A stretch of 41,505 nt of DNA from Desulfovibrio sp. (GCA_028708865.1 JAQVYA010000009.1:1-41505); one strand, 5' to 3'; shown: positions 1 through 13,043, numbered from the stretch's first letter. The notes: generated by a model not told the origin, from the letters alone. Made by a program: numbers and translations.

Positions 1-667
1 ACTTGGCCGCTGCAACGGGCGGAACCAGCTTCAGAGTAATGGTCTCAAAGACGCCCAAAGTTCCCTCGGAGGCCACCATCAGGCCGGTGAGGTTATAGCC
101 GGTGGCGCACTTCACGGTGCGGGAGCCGGACTTGATCAATTCGCCGTTGACGTCGAAGAAATCCACGCCCATGACGTAGTCCTTGGTCACGCCGTACTTC
201 AGGCCGCGCAGGCCCCCGGCGTTTTCCGCCACGTTGCCGCCGATGGTGGAGACGGCCATGGATCCCGGATCCGGCGGATAGAACAGACCGCGCGAGGCCA
301 CCTCGGCCGCGAACTGGGCCGTGACCACACCGGGCTGTACGCGGGCATAGAGGTCTTGCTCGTTGATTTCAATGATCTTATTCAGACCGTTGGTCAGGAT
401 GACGGCTCCGCCGGGATGCGGAATGGTTCCGCCGGTCAGGTTGGTTCCGGCTCCGCGCACCGTGATCACGATGCCGTTTTCGTTGCAGAGCGCAACCGTC
501 TTGCCCAGGGTTTCGGAGTCGGTGGGGCGCAGCACAAGAGCCGGGGACTGGTTGTCGAGCACGGCCCCATCGTAGGAGTAGGAATACAGATCGCTCTCTT
601 CGGTGAAGACGTTGTCTTTGCCGAGAATGGCCTCGAACTCTTTGATCAAAGCTGCATTGGTGGACAT
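1..667 (-). CDS. FAD-linked D-lactate dehydrogenase (GlcD/Dld family), 5' part only
   Basis: The reading frame starts at the ATG at 667 and stays open to the window edge, giving about 222 residues of a family usually near 460. The start follows a good ribosome site (AGGAG, 7 bases upstream). The visible part is the PCMH-type FAD-binding domain: VRGAGTNLTGG near residue 70, then PPDPGSMAVSTIGGNVAENA and GGLRGLKYGVTKDYV, which contact FAD in this family. The enzyme would oxidise lactate to pyruvate at the inner face of the membrane, passing electrons on through Fe-S partners. It is the third gene of a por - lldP - dehydrogenase operon, the order known from the Desulfovibrio vulgaris lactate operon. 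That context favours lactate over glycolate as substrate; the sequence alone does not separate them. The Fe-S domain, if any, lies outside the window. Confidence 0.88.
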   Translation of the reverse strand, partial: MSTNAALIKEFEAILGKDNVFTEESDLYSYSYDGAVLDNQSPALVLRPTDSETLGKTVALCNENGIVITVRGAGTNLTGGTIPHPGGAVILTNGLNKIIEINEQDLYARVQPGVVTAQFAAEVASRGLFYPPDPGSMAVSTIGGNVAENAGGLRGLKYGVTKDYVMGVDFFDVNGELIKSGSRTVKCATGYNLTGLMVASEGTLGVFETITLKLVPPVAAAK

Positions 668-688
668 TGTATTCTCCTGAAATAATGT

Positions 689-723
689 CGGCCCGGTGAC
701 CGGGGAATCCGGTCCCCGGGCCG
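689..723 (-). promoter_or_regulatory. GC-rich hairpin between lldP and the lactate dehydrogenase gene
   Basis: Outer arms at 689-696 and 716-723 (CGGCCCGG / CCGGGCCG) enclose inner arms at 698-703 and 709-714 (GACCGG / CCGGTC) with a five-base loop, giving 14 G-C rich pairs. No T-run follows on either strand, so it does not look like an intrinsic terminator. It sits just ahead of the dehydrogenase ribosome site, in a place suited to mRNA processing, stabilising or partial attenuation. That role is inferred. Confidence 0.6.
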
Positions 724-766
724 TTGTTGGTATCTCTGGTAGCTCAGCCTGTGCCGTGTTGTCCGG

Positions 767-2476
767 TTAGAACAGGTGCGGCACGAACACGTAACTGAGC
801 AGGGTGGCCACGATGCCGACCACAAGACCGTACAACAGGAACGGCCAGACCGTGCGACGCAGGATGGTGCCTTCCTGACCGGAGAGGCCCACCACCGCGA
901 GAGCGGCCACGATGTTGTGGATGCAGACCATGTTGCCCATGCCGCCGCCAACAGCCTGCGCCGCCACGATCACTTGGTGAGGCAGGTTCAGGGTGGAGGC
1001 CATGCCCCACTGGAATTCAGCGAAGAGCAGGTCGGACACGGTGTTGGAACCGGTGATGAACGAACCCAGACCACCCACGAAGGAGGCGAACATGGGCCAG
1101 GCGCTTCCAACGATGCCGGCCATTGCGTTGGCCATGGCCAGGGGCATGGAGGGGTAGGAGTTGGGGTTCAGTTCCGGGTTCAGCACGCCGGAGCCGCGGA
1201 AGATGGACACCAGGGCCACAGAGGCGCACAGCGCAATGGCCGGGTTCTTCAGCTTGGCAAAGGCTTCCTTCCAGGCGCTCTTGACCGCGTCGCCCTTCAT
1301 GCCGTGCAGCGCGATGGTCAGCAGGGCCACAAAGGCAAAGGGAGTACCGGGCAGGTAGAGGTAGGCGATGGCGCCGTTGACGCCCTCATAGCCCAGAATG
1401 TTGGAGAAGGAGAGGGTCTGCGCGGCGAGCCAGCCCTTGAGGCCCAGTTCCGGAATACGGGTCAGGACCAGGATGATGCCGATGAGCACGTACGGCAGCC
1501 AAGCCTTGAACTGGCTCATGTGGCACTTGAATTCACAGGAGTTGGAACCCTTGATCTCGCCGGTCCACTCCGGATCCCAATTGGCCGAGGGGCCGAAGTC
1601 CCAGTTTTCCTTGGGCACGCAGAAGCCGGCCTTGGCACCGGCGATGACCACGCCCAGGCCCACCAGGCCGCCGATCAGCGCAGGCAGTTCGGGACCCACC
1701 AGGTAGGCCACGAGGCTGGAGGGGATAAAGTAAGCGATGGCTGCGAACAGGCAGAATTTCCAGGCCGCGAAGCCGTCCTTCCAGGAGCGGTTGGGGCCGA
1801 AGATGCGGGTGATGAAGCCCAACATGAAGATGGGCAGAATAAAGACCATGGCACCGTGCATAACCACGGCCCACTGGCCCACCACGATGTTGAACTGGTC
1901 CATGCTCTGGAAGTTCAGACCCGGGATGTTCATGCTCACGGCTTTTTCCACGAGGCCTTGCAGGGGACGCAGGCCCAGGACGATGGGGGTGCCCACCGCG
2001 CCGAAGCTCACCGGGAAGGAGTTGAACACCAGACAGATGATGGCTGCGGCCAGGGGCGGAAAGCCCAGGCTGAGCAGCAGCGGGGCCGCCAGGGCGGCCG
2101 GGGTGCCGAAGCCCGCGGCACCTTCAATGAAGGCCGCGAACAGGTAGCCGATGATGATGGCCTGAACGCGGCGGTCGCGCGAGATGTTCTGCATTCCGTA
2201 CTGAATGGTCTCCATGGCGCCGCTGTATTGCAGCGTGTACAGAATCAGAATCGCGCCGAAAACAATGATCAGAATTCCGACGGCTGTAACTACTCCCTGT
2301 AGGGAAAGCGCCGTGACGTAACCCACGGGGAGTTTCCAGGCCAACATGGCGCCGACGGCGCAGGTGAGCCAGGCCAGAGGCATGGCCCGTGTGGCGGGCC
2401 AGCGCAGGCCCACCATGAGTACCAATGCCAGGACAATGGGAAGTACAGCGATCAGTGCCAGAACTTCGATAGACAT
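767..2476 (-). CDS. lldP: L-lactate permease (LctP family)
   Basis: This 569-residue protein is a full-length LctP-family transporter, a multi-pass inner-membrane carrier that takes up lactate (and often glycolate) with protons. The sequence is almost continuous hydrophobic segments. Family blocks include [20 protein letters not shown] near residues 115-133 and the C-terminal [18 protein letters not shown] and [19 protein letters not shown] blocks. A polar loop with two cysteines ([14 protein letters not shown]) lies near residue 310. The ATG at 2476 follows GGAGGGGG at proper spacing. It lies between por (246 bases upstream) and the lactate dehydrogenase gene (99 bases downstream), so lactate import is co-expressed with lactate oxidation. 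Confidence 0.95.
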   Translation of the reverse strand: MSIEVLALIAVLPIVLALVLMVGLRWPATRAMPLAWLTCAVGAMLAWKLPVGYVTALSLQGVVTAVGILIIVFGAILILYTLQYSGAMETIQYGMQNISRDRRVQAIIIGYLFAAFIEGAAGFGTPAALAAPLLLSLGFPPLAAAIICLVFNSFPVSFGAVGTPIVLGLRPLQGLVEKAVSMNIPGLNFQSMDQFNIVVGQWAVVMHGAMVFILPIFMLGFITRIFGPNRSWKDGFAAWKFCLFAAIAYFIPSSLVAYLVGPELPALIGGLVGLGVVIAGAKAGFCVPKENWDFGPSANWDPEWTGEIKGSNSCEFKCHMSQFKAWLPYVLIGIILVLTRIPELGLKGWLAAQTLSFSNILGYEGVNGAIAYLYLPGTPFAFVALLTIALHGMKGDAVKSAWKEAFAKLKNPAIALCASVALVSIFRGSGVLNPELNPNSYPSMPLAMANAMAGIVGSAWPMFASFVGGLGSFITGSNTVSDLLFAEFQWGMASTLNLPHQVIVAAQAVGGGMGNMVCIHNIVAALAVVGLSGQEGTILRRTVWPFLLYGLVVGIVATLLSYVFVPHLF

Positions 2477-2722
2477 TTTCCCCCTCCAAATGCACTATAG
2501 GGATGTTTTGACCATGCTCCCCTTAAGGGAGCCGGGCGGGATGCGGGGACGGAAATTCGCGTCCCGCCCGTTTCCTCAATAGCTTGTCCTGATCATCCCC
2601 CCGAATTTACGAGTGAATGTCCCCTTTCGCAGGGGCCGCGTTTTGACGTTATCTCGTTCTCCCGATGGCCGCTGCCCCGCATGGAATGCGAAGCAGCGGC
2701 TCAAGAGCGGGAGAGGAGGTCC
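2477..2722 (-). promoter_or_regulatory. por-lldP intercistronic region with three hairpins
   Basis: This gap holds three GC-rich inverted repeats. The first is 2668-2700, with outer arms GCCGCTGC / GCAGCGGC around inner CGCAT / ATGCG. The second is a small one at 2621-2635 (CCCCT / AGGGG). The third is 2533-2570, with nine-base arms CGGGCGGGA / TCCCGCCCG. None is followed by a convincing T-run in the direction of the operon. I see no sigma-70 or sigma-54 promoter here. The arrangement fits processing or 3'-end protection of a very abundant por transcript, with lower expression of the distal genes. This is inference. Confidence 0.55.
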
Positions 2723-6334
<3,612 letters not shown>

Positions 6335-6403
6335 TCAAATCTCCTTTCCATTGTTTCCGCTTTCCGACGGGTCGAGCCCGCCCGGTAATGGCAATGTACA
6401 CTA

Positions 6404-6419
6404 CTCAAGAAATGTGCCA
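6404..6419 (-). promoter_or_regulatory. Candidate sigma-54 promoter of the por-lldP operon
   Basis: Read on the minus strand the site is CTGGCACATTTCTTGAG, against the consensus TGGCAC-N5-TTGCW. The -24 element is perfect and the spacing is correct; the -12 element reads TTGAG instead of TTGCA, one important mismatch. Transcription would begin near 6392, leaving a leader of about 60 bases before por. A sigma-54 activator is encoded nearby at 8757-10241, which supports the assignment. Confidence 0.6.
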
Positions 6420-6505
6420 GGGGTCTTTGTTCTGCAAAACTCCTTTTGAATTGAATGTGTTGCACTCCTCGCGCCCGGTTTGGGCAAGAGCCGGGGGAGG
6501 CGGGT

Positions 6506-6645
6506 TGTCTGAAAAAACGGACATCTATGCCAGGGACCAAAAAGACATTACCGAGCTCTAACGCTGCTACAACGTGGGCTTTCGTCCGGTTGTCCCGAAT
6601 TGGAACAGCGGGGGGCGGAAAGCGAGCAGTCTTATTTTTCGGACT
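6506..6645. promoter_or_regulatory. Paired 18-bp inverted repeats, possible activator sites upstream of por
   Basis: Two 18-bp imperfect palindromes share the pattern WGTCTK-N6-CGGACW: TGTCTGAAAAAACGGACA at 6506-6523 and AGTCTTATTTTTCGGACT at 6628-6645. A looser relative, TGTCCCGAATTGGAACA, lies between them at 6591-6607. They sit roughly 90 to 225 bases upstream of the candidate sigma-54 promoter, where enhancer sites for NtrC-type activators normally lie. The assignment to the nearby response regulator is inference from position. Confidence 0.4.
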
Positions 6646-6697
6646 TTATGGCCCGGTAATGCGTCTTACGTGTTGAGGTATCGATCGTTAGGCGTTC

Positions 6698-6726
6698 TTT
6701 CCATGGTGGTCATATCATGATATGAT
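6698..6726 (+). promoter_or_regulatory. Candidate sigma-70 promoter of the chemoreceptor gene with overlapping palindrome
   Basis: TTTCCA at 6698-6703 and TATGAT at 6721-6726 are separated by 17 bases, a plausible -35/-10 pair. A perfect 14-bp palindrome, CATATCATGATATG (6711-6724), covers the spacer and most of the -10 box, as expected for a repressor site or a DNA-bending factor. It reads toward the chemoreceptor start at 6818. Confidence 0.4.
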
Positions 6727-6817
6727 GAAATAGGGGAATTCTCCAGAACACGGGGCGTACCGGCACGTTCAATGCATAGACGCATGGCGTGTGATCTTGA
6801 GAAGAAGAGGGGGAATC

Positions 6818-8677
6818 ATGTTACGTCGGTTCAGCATCCGTTGGCGATTATTATTTTTGCTGGGGTTGGTCGTCCTGTTTTTGGGCGGCGTTATCCTGGT
6901 GTTCCACGGCAATGCAAAAATGTTGACGTCCATGGGCGTCCGCGCAGCGGACAAGGCCATGCTCGAGGGCCAGGAGACGAAGTTACAGGTCGCCACGCAC
7001 TCCCTGGCCGTGGCTCTGGGCGACCTCGTCAAAGATGTTCCCGATGAGGCCGGGCGAATCCGCCTGATGCGGCAGGTCGTGGACAACATCCGTTTTGAAG
7101 ACGACGAGTCCGGATACTATTTCATCTACCGTGGAACAGTCAATGTCGCGTTGCCCACGAGCAAGAACCTCCAGGGCAAGGATTTGGGCCAGCTTAAGGA
7201 CAAGAACGGTGTTCAACTGGTGGCGGAACTGAATAAGCAGGCTCAATCCGGCGGCGGATTCGTTCAATACATCTGGCCCAAGCCGGGAGCCGGAGATGTT
7301 CCGAAACTTTCCTATGCGGAAATGATTCCTGGAACTGACGTCTGGATCGGCACTGGCGTGTATATCGACAATGTCGAAGCGGAAAGCAGTCGCATTGAGA
7401 CGGCCATCCTGAGCCACGCCAACAAGTCCGTGGGCTGGGTGCTCGGGGTTGTTGTTTTGTTGCTTTGCCTTGTGCTGTTGCCCCTGTTTTGGCTCGTGGT
7501 GGGCAGCATTGTGCGGCCCGTGTCCGAGACGGCGGCCCTGGCCGAAACCATTGCGGCCGGGGATCTGGACGTTTCTCTCAAGGCGGAAGGGCATGACGAA
7601 CCCGCGCTGTTGCAGCGGGCTTTCAACTCCATGGTCGAGTCGTTGCGGGCCAAGGCCCGACTGGCCGGCCGGATTGCCCGGCGTGATCTTTCCCAGGATG
7701 TGGTGCTTTGCTCCGAGCGGGACGCCCTGGGCCACGCGCTTCAGGAAATGACCCGCAACCTGCGGCAGCTTTTGGGCGAGGTCCGGGAGGCGGGCGTGCA
7801 GATCGCGGCCGGATCGTCCGAAGTATCGGATTCCAGCCAGTCTCTTTCCCAGGGAGCCACGCAGCAAGCGGCCTCGTTGGAGCAGATTACAAGCTCCATG
7901 ACCCAAATGGGCGCTCAGACCCGGACCAATGCGGACAACGCGGCCAAGGCCAGCGAGATTGCCCGGCAGCAGCAGGAACAGGCCGGGCAGGGGGCCCAAG
8001 ACATGGCGCGCATGCTGGAAGCCATGGAGGGCATCAAAAATGCCGGGCAAAACATCGCACGCATCATCAAGGTTATTGACGAGATTGCATTTCAGACCAA
8101 TTTGTTGGCCCTGAACGCGGCAGTAGAGGCGGCCAGGGCAGGCAAGCATGGCAAGGGCTTTGCCGTGGTGGCCGAGGAAGTGCGCAACCTGGCCTCCCGA
8201 AGCGCGAAAGCAGCCGAAGAAACTTCAGAATTGATTGAAGAAACCATCAGTCGTGTGGGCAACGGGTCGGAACTGGCCCAACTGACCTCCGATTCCTTGG
8301 AACGCATTGTACAGGGAGCGGGCCAGGTTACTGAACTGGTTCAGGAAATTGCCGCCGCGTCCAGTGAACAGGCCGAGGGGATCAGCCAGGTTAGTGATGC
8401 TTTGGGGCAGATCGATCACGTAACCCAGTCCAATACGGCCAATGCCGAGGAAACCGCGTCCGCGGCCGAGGAGCTTTCGAGCCAAAGTCAACAGCTCAGG
8501 CAAGCGCTGGAACGCTTCCGGTTCAAGGATGCCGGGGACGAGGAGCTGGAATCGGTTTTTGACGACCAGTGTGGTGGATTGGGCGAGGAGTTCGAAGAAT
8601 ATGACAGCCATGCCGAGAGCGTGGACCGCTCCGCCCGGGCGCTGCCGGGAGACAAGGACGGATTCTCCCGTTACTGA
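6818..8677 (+). CDS. Methyl-accepting chemotaxis protein with a single Cache domain
   Basis: This is a transmembrane chemoreceptor of 619 residues. The start chosen is the ATG at 6818, just after GAGGGGG; a GTG at 6791 is in frame but lacks a ribosome site. Order: first membrane helix (about residues 8-29), periplasmic sCache_2-type sensor (about 35-195, with [20 protein letters not shown] and [19 protein letters not shown]), second helix (about 205-227), HAMP linker, then a long helical signalling domain with the conserved hairpin [20 protein letters not shown] near residue 430. No C-terminal NWETF-type CheR tether is present. Small carboxylates are common ligands of sCache_2 receptors, and this gene is divergent from the lactate operon, so lactate or pyruvate sensing is a reasonable guess, not a demonstrated role. 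Confidence 0.95.
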   Translation: MLRRFSIRWRLLFLLGLVVLFLGGVILVFHGNAKMLTSMGVRAADKAMLEGQETKLQVATHSLAVALGDLVKDVPDEAGRIRLMRQVVDNIRFEDDESGYYFIYRGTVNVALPTSKNLQGKDLGQLKDKNGVQLVAELNKQAQSGGGFVQYIWPKPGAGDVPKLSYAEMIPGTDVWIGTGVYIDNVEAESSRIETAILSHANKSVGWVLGVVVLLLCLVLLPLFWLVVGSIVRPVSETAALAETIAAGDLDVSLKAEGHDEPALLQRAFNSMVESLRAKARLAGRIARRDLSQDVVLCSERDALGHALQEMTRNLRQLLGEVREAGVQIAAGSSEVSDSSQSLSQGATQQAASLEQITSSMTQMGAQTRTNADNAAKASEIARQQQEQAGQGAQDMARMLEAMEGIKNAGQNIARIIKVIDEIAFQTNLLALNAAVEAARAGKHGKGFAVVAEEVRNLASRSAKAAEETSELIEETISRVGNGSELAQLTSDSLERIVQGAGQVTELVQEIAAASSEQAEGISQVSDALGQIDHVTQSNTANAEETASAAEELSSQSQQLRQALERFRFKDAGDEELESVFDDQCGGLGEEFEEYDSHAESVDRSARALPGDKDGFSRY

Positions 8678-8697
8678 AGGGCGTGGTATGCAGTGAC

Positions 8698-8735
8698 GAA
8701 AGGGCCGGGACATGCATGCATGTCCCGGCCCTTTC
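8698..8735. terminator. Bidirectional terminator between convergent genes
   Basis: A perfect 38-bp palindrome with 19-base arms (GAAAGGGCCGGGACATGCA and its complement) lies between the stops of the chemoreceptor (plus) and the response regulator (minus). Only short T/A stretches flank the stem (CTTTC on either strand), but its size and its place between two converging stops fit a shared terminator. Confidence 0.75.
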
Positions 8736-8756
8736 ACTACGGGTGGTAGCGGGCGT

Positions 8757-10241
8757 TCAGTGTCGGATGTCGTGTTTTTTGAGCAGGGCGTAGAAATGGG
8801 AGCGGGACAGCCCCGCCACCTTGAGGGCGTCCTTGAGTTCGCTGTCATGCCGGGCCACCAGTGTTTCAAGATATTTTTTCTCCGCCCGAATTTTAAACTC
8901 TTTGAGAGATGGCAAGGGCTGGTTCTCGGGAAGTACGGCGTTGACGCCTGTGGCTGCGGTTGGTTGGGGGACGGCACCGGCCGTTGTTTCGACGTTGGCA
9001 TCCGGAGTTTCCGGTTCTCCAGGGACCGTGGGTACGGATGGCATTGCGGCGTGGCGGCGTTCCACGATCTGCGCCTTGGCCACTTCAATGCGCAGTTCCT
9101 GGGGCAGGTGCATGGCGTAGAGGGTGCGCTCGGCTCCGGCTGCCACAAAGGCCCGCTCCAGGACGTTGGCCAGTTCGCGCACGTTGCCGGGCCAGTCATA
9201 GGCCTCCAGAGTGCTGAAGAATTCCGAACCGAATCCTTTGATGGCCGAATCATATCGTCTGCTGAGCCGCTCCACAAAGTGCATGGCCAGGGGGCGGATG
9301 TCCTCCCGGCGTTCGCGCAGCGAGGGCAGCCGGATTTGCACTGTCTTGAGCCGGAAGAACAGGTCGCTGCGAAAACGGTTTTGCCGGACATGGTCCTCCA
9401 GTTCCCGGTTGGTGGCGGAGATCAGCCGGAAGTTGCTCTGGATTTCTCTTGCCTCTCCCACGGGCCGGAAGCGGCGTTCCTGGAGCACGCGCAAAAACGC
9501 CTTTTGCAGGCTCAGGGGCATTTCCCCCACTTCGTCCAGGAGCAAGGTGCCCTGGTCCGCGAGTTTGATCAGGCCGATCCGGTCGCGGTCCGCTCCGGTG
9601 AACGCTCCCTTCTTATGGCCGAACAGGGTGCTCTCCACCAGGTTTTCCGTGAGCGAGGCACAGTCCACGACCACGAATTCCCCGGAGGCCCGGGAGCTGT
9701 TTTCGTGGATGGTCCGGGCAAAAAGCTCCTTGCCGGTTCCTGTTTCCCCGGTGATGAGCACGTTGGAGTCGGACTTGCAGGCCTGGGCCATGAGGTCAAA
9801 ACAGGAGCGCATGGCCTGGCTGCGGCCCACAACATTTTGCAGGTTCAGGGCCACATGGTGGTTGCGGTTCCGCTTTTCATCCCGGTATTTTAAGGCCCGG
9901 CCCAGGGTCAGGGTGATTTCCTTTACCGGCGAGGGTTTGAGTAGATAGTCCCAGACCCCGCCCTGGATGGCGAGTTCCGCGCCGTCCGCGTCGCCCTTGC
10001 CGGTCAGGATGATGACTTCCGGGTCGCTGGGCATGGCCTTGACTTCATGAAGATGGTCCAGCCCGTTGCCGTCAGGCAGTCGAATATCCAGAAAAACCAC
10101 GTCCACATGGCTGCGGCGGAGGCGTTCCAGTCCGTTGCGTAGGGTGTGGGCGCTTTCACACTGGTGGCCCAGGCGGGTACCCAGGCTTTCAATGGTTTCA
10201 CATACGTCGTGATCGTCGTCGATGATCAGGATTTGAGACAT
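8757..10241 (-). CDS. Sigma-54-dependent response regulator (NtrC family, probably LurR-type)
   Basis: This 494-residue protein has three parts. The REC domain covers residues 1-120, with the acidic pocket IIDDD at 6-10 and phospho-acceptor Asp52 in FLDIRLPDGNG. The AAA+ activator domain covers about 135-375, with Walker A GETGTGKE, the sigma-54-contacting loop GAFTGA, and Walker B TLLLDEVGEMP. The C-terminal Fis-type helix-turn-helix is at about 455-494 (ALKVAGLSRSHFYALLKKH). A proline/alanine-rich linker of about 60 residues separates the last two. The start codon directly follows the kinase stop (TAAATG), so the pair is translationally coupled. In D. vulgaris a sigma-54 response regulator near por (LurR) controls lactate oxidation; the same neighbourhood and the sigma-54 promoter at 6404-6419 suggest this is its counterpart. 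Confidence 0.93.
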   Translation of the reverse strand: MSQILIIDDDHDVCETIESLGTRLGHQCESAHTLRNGLERLRRSHVDVVFLDIRLPDGNGLDHLHEVKAMPSDPEVIILTGKGDADGAELAIQGGVWDYLLKPSPVKEITLTLGRALKYRDEKRNRNHHVALNLQNVVGRSQAMRSCFDLMAQACKSDSNVLITGETGTGKELFARTIHENSSRASGEFVVVDCASLTENLVESTLFGHKKGAFTGADRDRIGLIKLADQGTLLLDEVGEMPLSLQKAFLRVLQERRFRPVGEAREIQSNFRLISATNRELEDHVRQNRFRSDLFFRLKTVQIRLPSLRERREDIRPLAMHFVERLSRRYDSAIKGFGSEFFSTLEAYDWPGNVRELANVLERAFVAAGAERTLYAMHLPQELRIEVAKAQIVERRHAAMPSVPTVPGEPETPDANVETTAGAVPQPTAATGVNAVLPENQPLPSLKEFKIRAEKKYLETLVARHDSELKDALKVAGLSRSHFYALLKKHDIRH

Positions 10242-13043
10242 TTATTCTTCTCCGGACTCCTGTTGCGTGTCCTGCTTTCCATGTTTTCCGGCCTTGCTTT
10301 CTGAGGTCTGTTTGCCGTCCATGGTCTGGCGAATGGCTTCGGACAAGGATGCCTGGTTGTAGGGCTTGAGCAGAATATGCCGGATGCAGCGTGAGTCGGC
10401 GGCGCGGCCCAGGGCGTCCTTTCTGCCGGAGATGAGGATCACCGGCAGGGCCGGGTTCACGGCCACGGCCCGTTCCGCCAGTTCCAGCCCATTGGTGGAG
10501 GGCATGTCGTAATCCGTGATGACAAGGTCGAAGCCGCCCACGTTGAGCCGCAGAACTTCCAGGGCTTCGTCCGGATCGCGCAGGGCCGTGACGCGGTAGC
10601 CCAGCTGTTCCAGGAGCCGGGGCACTGTGTCCAACTGATCCTGGTCGTCCTCCACGAAGAGAATCCTTTCTTCTCCACGCTGGGCCCCGGCACCGCTGGC
10701 CGCCAAAAGTTCCCCGTCGCAGCCGTTGCAGGGCAGGAAAAGCTCGAACCGTGTTTGCTGCCAGGGCACGGACATGACCCGGATGCCTCCACGATGGGCC
10801 TTGGCAATGCCGTGCACCACGGCAAGGCCCAGTCCTGTGCCTTCGGTTTTCCCTTTGGTGGTGAAGAAGGGGTCAAAAATTTTGTCGACGATATCCGCCG
10901 GGATGCCGGGCCCGTTGTCGCTGACCCAGAGCTTGAGGTAATGGCCGGGGGCCATGTTGAGCATTTCGGCCTGTTCGCCTTCGATGTAGGCCCGGGTTAG
11001 CCCCATTTCGATGATGCCTCCCTTGCTGCGCAGGGCTTGGAAAGCGTTGGTGCACAGGTTCATGACCACCTGATGGATCTGGGTCGGGTCGGCCCAGATG
11101 CGGGTTTCCTTGACCTCGATACAGGTGCGTACTTCGATGTTGCGCGGCATGGAGGCCTTCATCAACTCCACTGCTTCGTTGATGCTCTCCGCAATGTCCG
11201 CCAGCAGGAATCCGCCCTGGGAAGGACGGCTAAAGGCCAGAATCTGCTTTACCACACGAGAACCGCGATCCGCGGCCTTGAGCACGCGGGTCAGGTCCTT
11301 GTGGGTCATGGACCCTTCCTGCACATCGGTGAGGGCCAGTTCCGTGGAGTTGATGATGCTGGTCAAGATATTGTTGAAATCATGCGCGATTCCTCCGGCA
11401 AGGGTGCCGATGGCTTCCATCTTTTGGGACTGAAGCAACTGGCGCTCCAGGTTGACCTTGCGGGTGACGTCTTCGGCCGTACTCAGCGTGCCCATGACCT
11501 TGCCTTTTTCATCGGGCAACGGAACCGTGTTGATGTCCAGCCAGACGGTTTCGCCGTCCTCGGTGTTGACCCGCAGGCTTTGCCCCAGGATGGGTTTTCC
11601 GGTTTCCTGCACCTTGCGGTCTCCGTCCGTGATCTGGCGGATCAGGTGGCGGTTGTCGAACAGGTCTTCGTCATGCTTGCCAAGCACGTCCTGGGGGCTG
11701 TCCAGTTGGGCGAACTGGGCAAAGGACTGGTTCGCGCCCAGATAACGCTGGCGCTGGTCCTTCCAGAAAATCAACAGGGGCAGGGTGTTGAGTAAGATTT
11801 CCTGAAAGGCGAGCTGGGTTTTGACTTCCCGCTCCACCCGGCGCAGCCGCAGCACGTTGAGCATGAGCATGAGCAGGCTGACCGAGAGCACGGCCAGGGA
11901 TCCCTGAATAGTCCAGAAAAATTTCGGCTCGATGCGGTAAAAGGCATCGGGCTCGTTGATGATCTGACTGTTTGGCGGCAGAATTTTCAGAGGGATGTCG
12001 AATCGCTTCAGCACGTTGTAGTCAAAGGCATAGGGCGTGGACAGGTCGTGTTCCACAGGGATGTCGGCCGGCCGTTCACCGTTGAGAATCCGCTCGGCCA
12101 TGGCCGCGGCCGTGCGCCCCATGGTGTGGCCGGAGAGCAGCTTGCCGCCCACGATGCCGTGCCCGAGCAAGAACCGCCAGGAGCTGAAGATCATCACGTT
12201 GGAATGAGCGTGAATGCTGGCCAGCACTTCCTCCACGCTGTAGAGTTCGCCGTGAGCTCCTTTGTAAAAAGGAGTAAGAAACAGGGCCGTATCCGGGCCC
12301 AGGGTTTCGGTGCGGGCCAGGGTCTCTGCCAGGGTGTGGGTTTCCCAGTATTCGAATTGCAAATCGCCGTCGTACTGTTCGGCCTGTTCCCGCACTTGGT
12401 TGGTGATGGCCTGGGAAGTGACGGAACGGTCGCTGATGACCATGATGTTTTTCAGTTTGGGATTGACTTTCTTGGCAAGTCGCAAGGTGCTGGCCACGTC
12501 CGGATTTTCCGTGATGCCTGTGTAGTATTCGCGGTTCTTCATCATTTCGGGCTTATAGTAGTTGATGCCGCAAAAAACTACGGGCGTATCCGGGAAAAGC
12601 TCCTCACGATACTGGTTCATGAACAACAGGGCCGTGTTGTCCGAAGCAATGACCGCGTCGAAATGGTCGTTTTTGAACTTGGCTTTGTAGTAATGGTAGA
12701 GCGCGGTGTCCACATCCGCAGGAGCGTAGCGCTTGGTATCCATGTATTCGATCTGTAGATCCACGGTATGCCCGCTCCGGGCAAAGTGGTCCCGCACTCC
12801 GTCCAGAATGGCGTCGGACCAAGCGTAGCCGTTTTGGTAGGAGTTGAGAAAAAGAACCCGTTTTTTTGGGCCCCCCTTTTTGATTGCGGGCGTGTCCCGG
12901 GAGACGGAATCACCTGAGGCTTTTGTTCCGCTTCCGGTATTGCCGCAAGCGGGCAAGACCAGAATCGCGAGGCAGAAGAGCGCGACTCCAAACTGGAACC
13001 ATCGGGTGCGGGAACGACCCGCCGGAGTGGGCATGTATGTCAT
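10242..13043 (-). CDS. Hybrid sensor histidine kinase with ABC-substrate-binding-like sensor domain
   Basis: This 933-residue membrane kinase is the partner of the downstream response regulator. Order: an N-terminal signal ending in a lipobox (VLPAC, Cys33); a periplasmic domain of the ABC_sub_bind type (about 60-365, with RVLFLNSYQNGYAWSDAILDG and DAVIASDNTALLFMN); a membrane helix near 385-405; a PAS domain (about 420-540); HisKA (phospho-acceptor in GGIAHDFNNILTSI); HATPase (DNGPGIP, GTGLGLAVVHG); and a C-terminal REC domain (ILFVEDDQDQ, VITDYDMP). A lipobox in a protein that also has an internal membrane helix is unusual. The start is uncertain (13043, or 13034 as MPTPAG) because no strong ribosome site is present. 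The ligand is unknown; this sensor fold binds small organic solutes in other proteins. Confidence 0.93.
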   Translation of the reverse strand: MTYMPTPAGRSRTRWFQFGVALFCLAILVLPACGNTGSGTKASGDSVSRDTPAIKKGGPKKRVLFLNSYQNGYAWSDAILDGVRDHFARSGHTVDLQIEYMDTKRYAPADVDTALYHYYKAKFKNDHFDAVIASDNTALLFMNQYREELFPDTPVVFCGINYYKPEMMKNREYYTGITENPDVASTLRLAKKVNPKLKNIMVISDRSVTSQAITNQVREQAEQYDGDLQFEYWETHTLAETLARTETLGPDTALFLTPFYKGAHGELYSVEEVLASIHAHSNVMIFSSWRFLLGHGIVGGKLLSGHTMGRTAAAMAERILNGERPADIPVEHDLSTPYAFDYNVLKRFDIPLKILPPNSQIINEPDAFYRIEPKFFWTIQGSLAVLSVSLLMLMLNVLRLRRVEREVKTQLAFQEILLNTLPLLIFWKDQRQRYLGANQSFAQFAQLDSPQDVLGKHDEDLFDNRHLIRQITDGDRKVQETGKPILGQSLRVNTEDGETVWLDINTVPLPDEKGKVMGTLSTAEDVTRKVNLERQLLQSQKMEAIGTLAGGIAHDFNNILTSIINSTELALTDVQEGSMTHKDLTRVLKAADRGSRVVKQILAFSRPSQGGFLLADIAESINEAVELMKASMPRNIEVRTCIEVKETRIWADPTQIHQVVMNLCTNAFQALRSKGGIIEMGLTRAYIEGEQAEMLNMAPGHYLKLWVSDNGPGIPADIVDKIFDPFFTTKGKTEGTGLGLAVVHGIAKAHRGGIRVMSVPWQQTRFELFLPCNGCDGELLAASGAGAQRGEERILFVEDDQDQLDTVPRLLEQLGYRVTALRDPDEALEVLRLNVGGFDLVITDYDMPSTNGLELAERAVAVNPALPVILISGRKDALGRAADSRCIRHILLKPYNQASLSEAIRQTMDGKQTSESKAGKHGKQDTQQESGEE

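Noticed and set aside
8698-8735. Perfect 38-bp palindrome as a regulator binding site.
   Set aside because: It lies between two convergent gene ends, where a bidirectional terminator is the simpler explanation.
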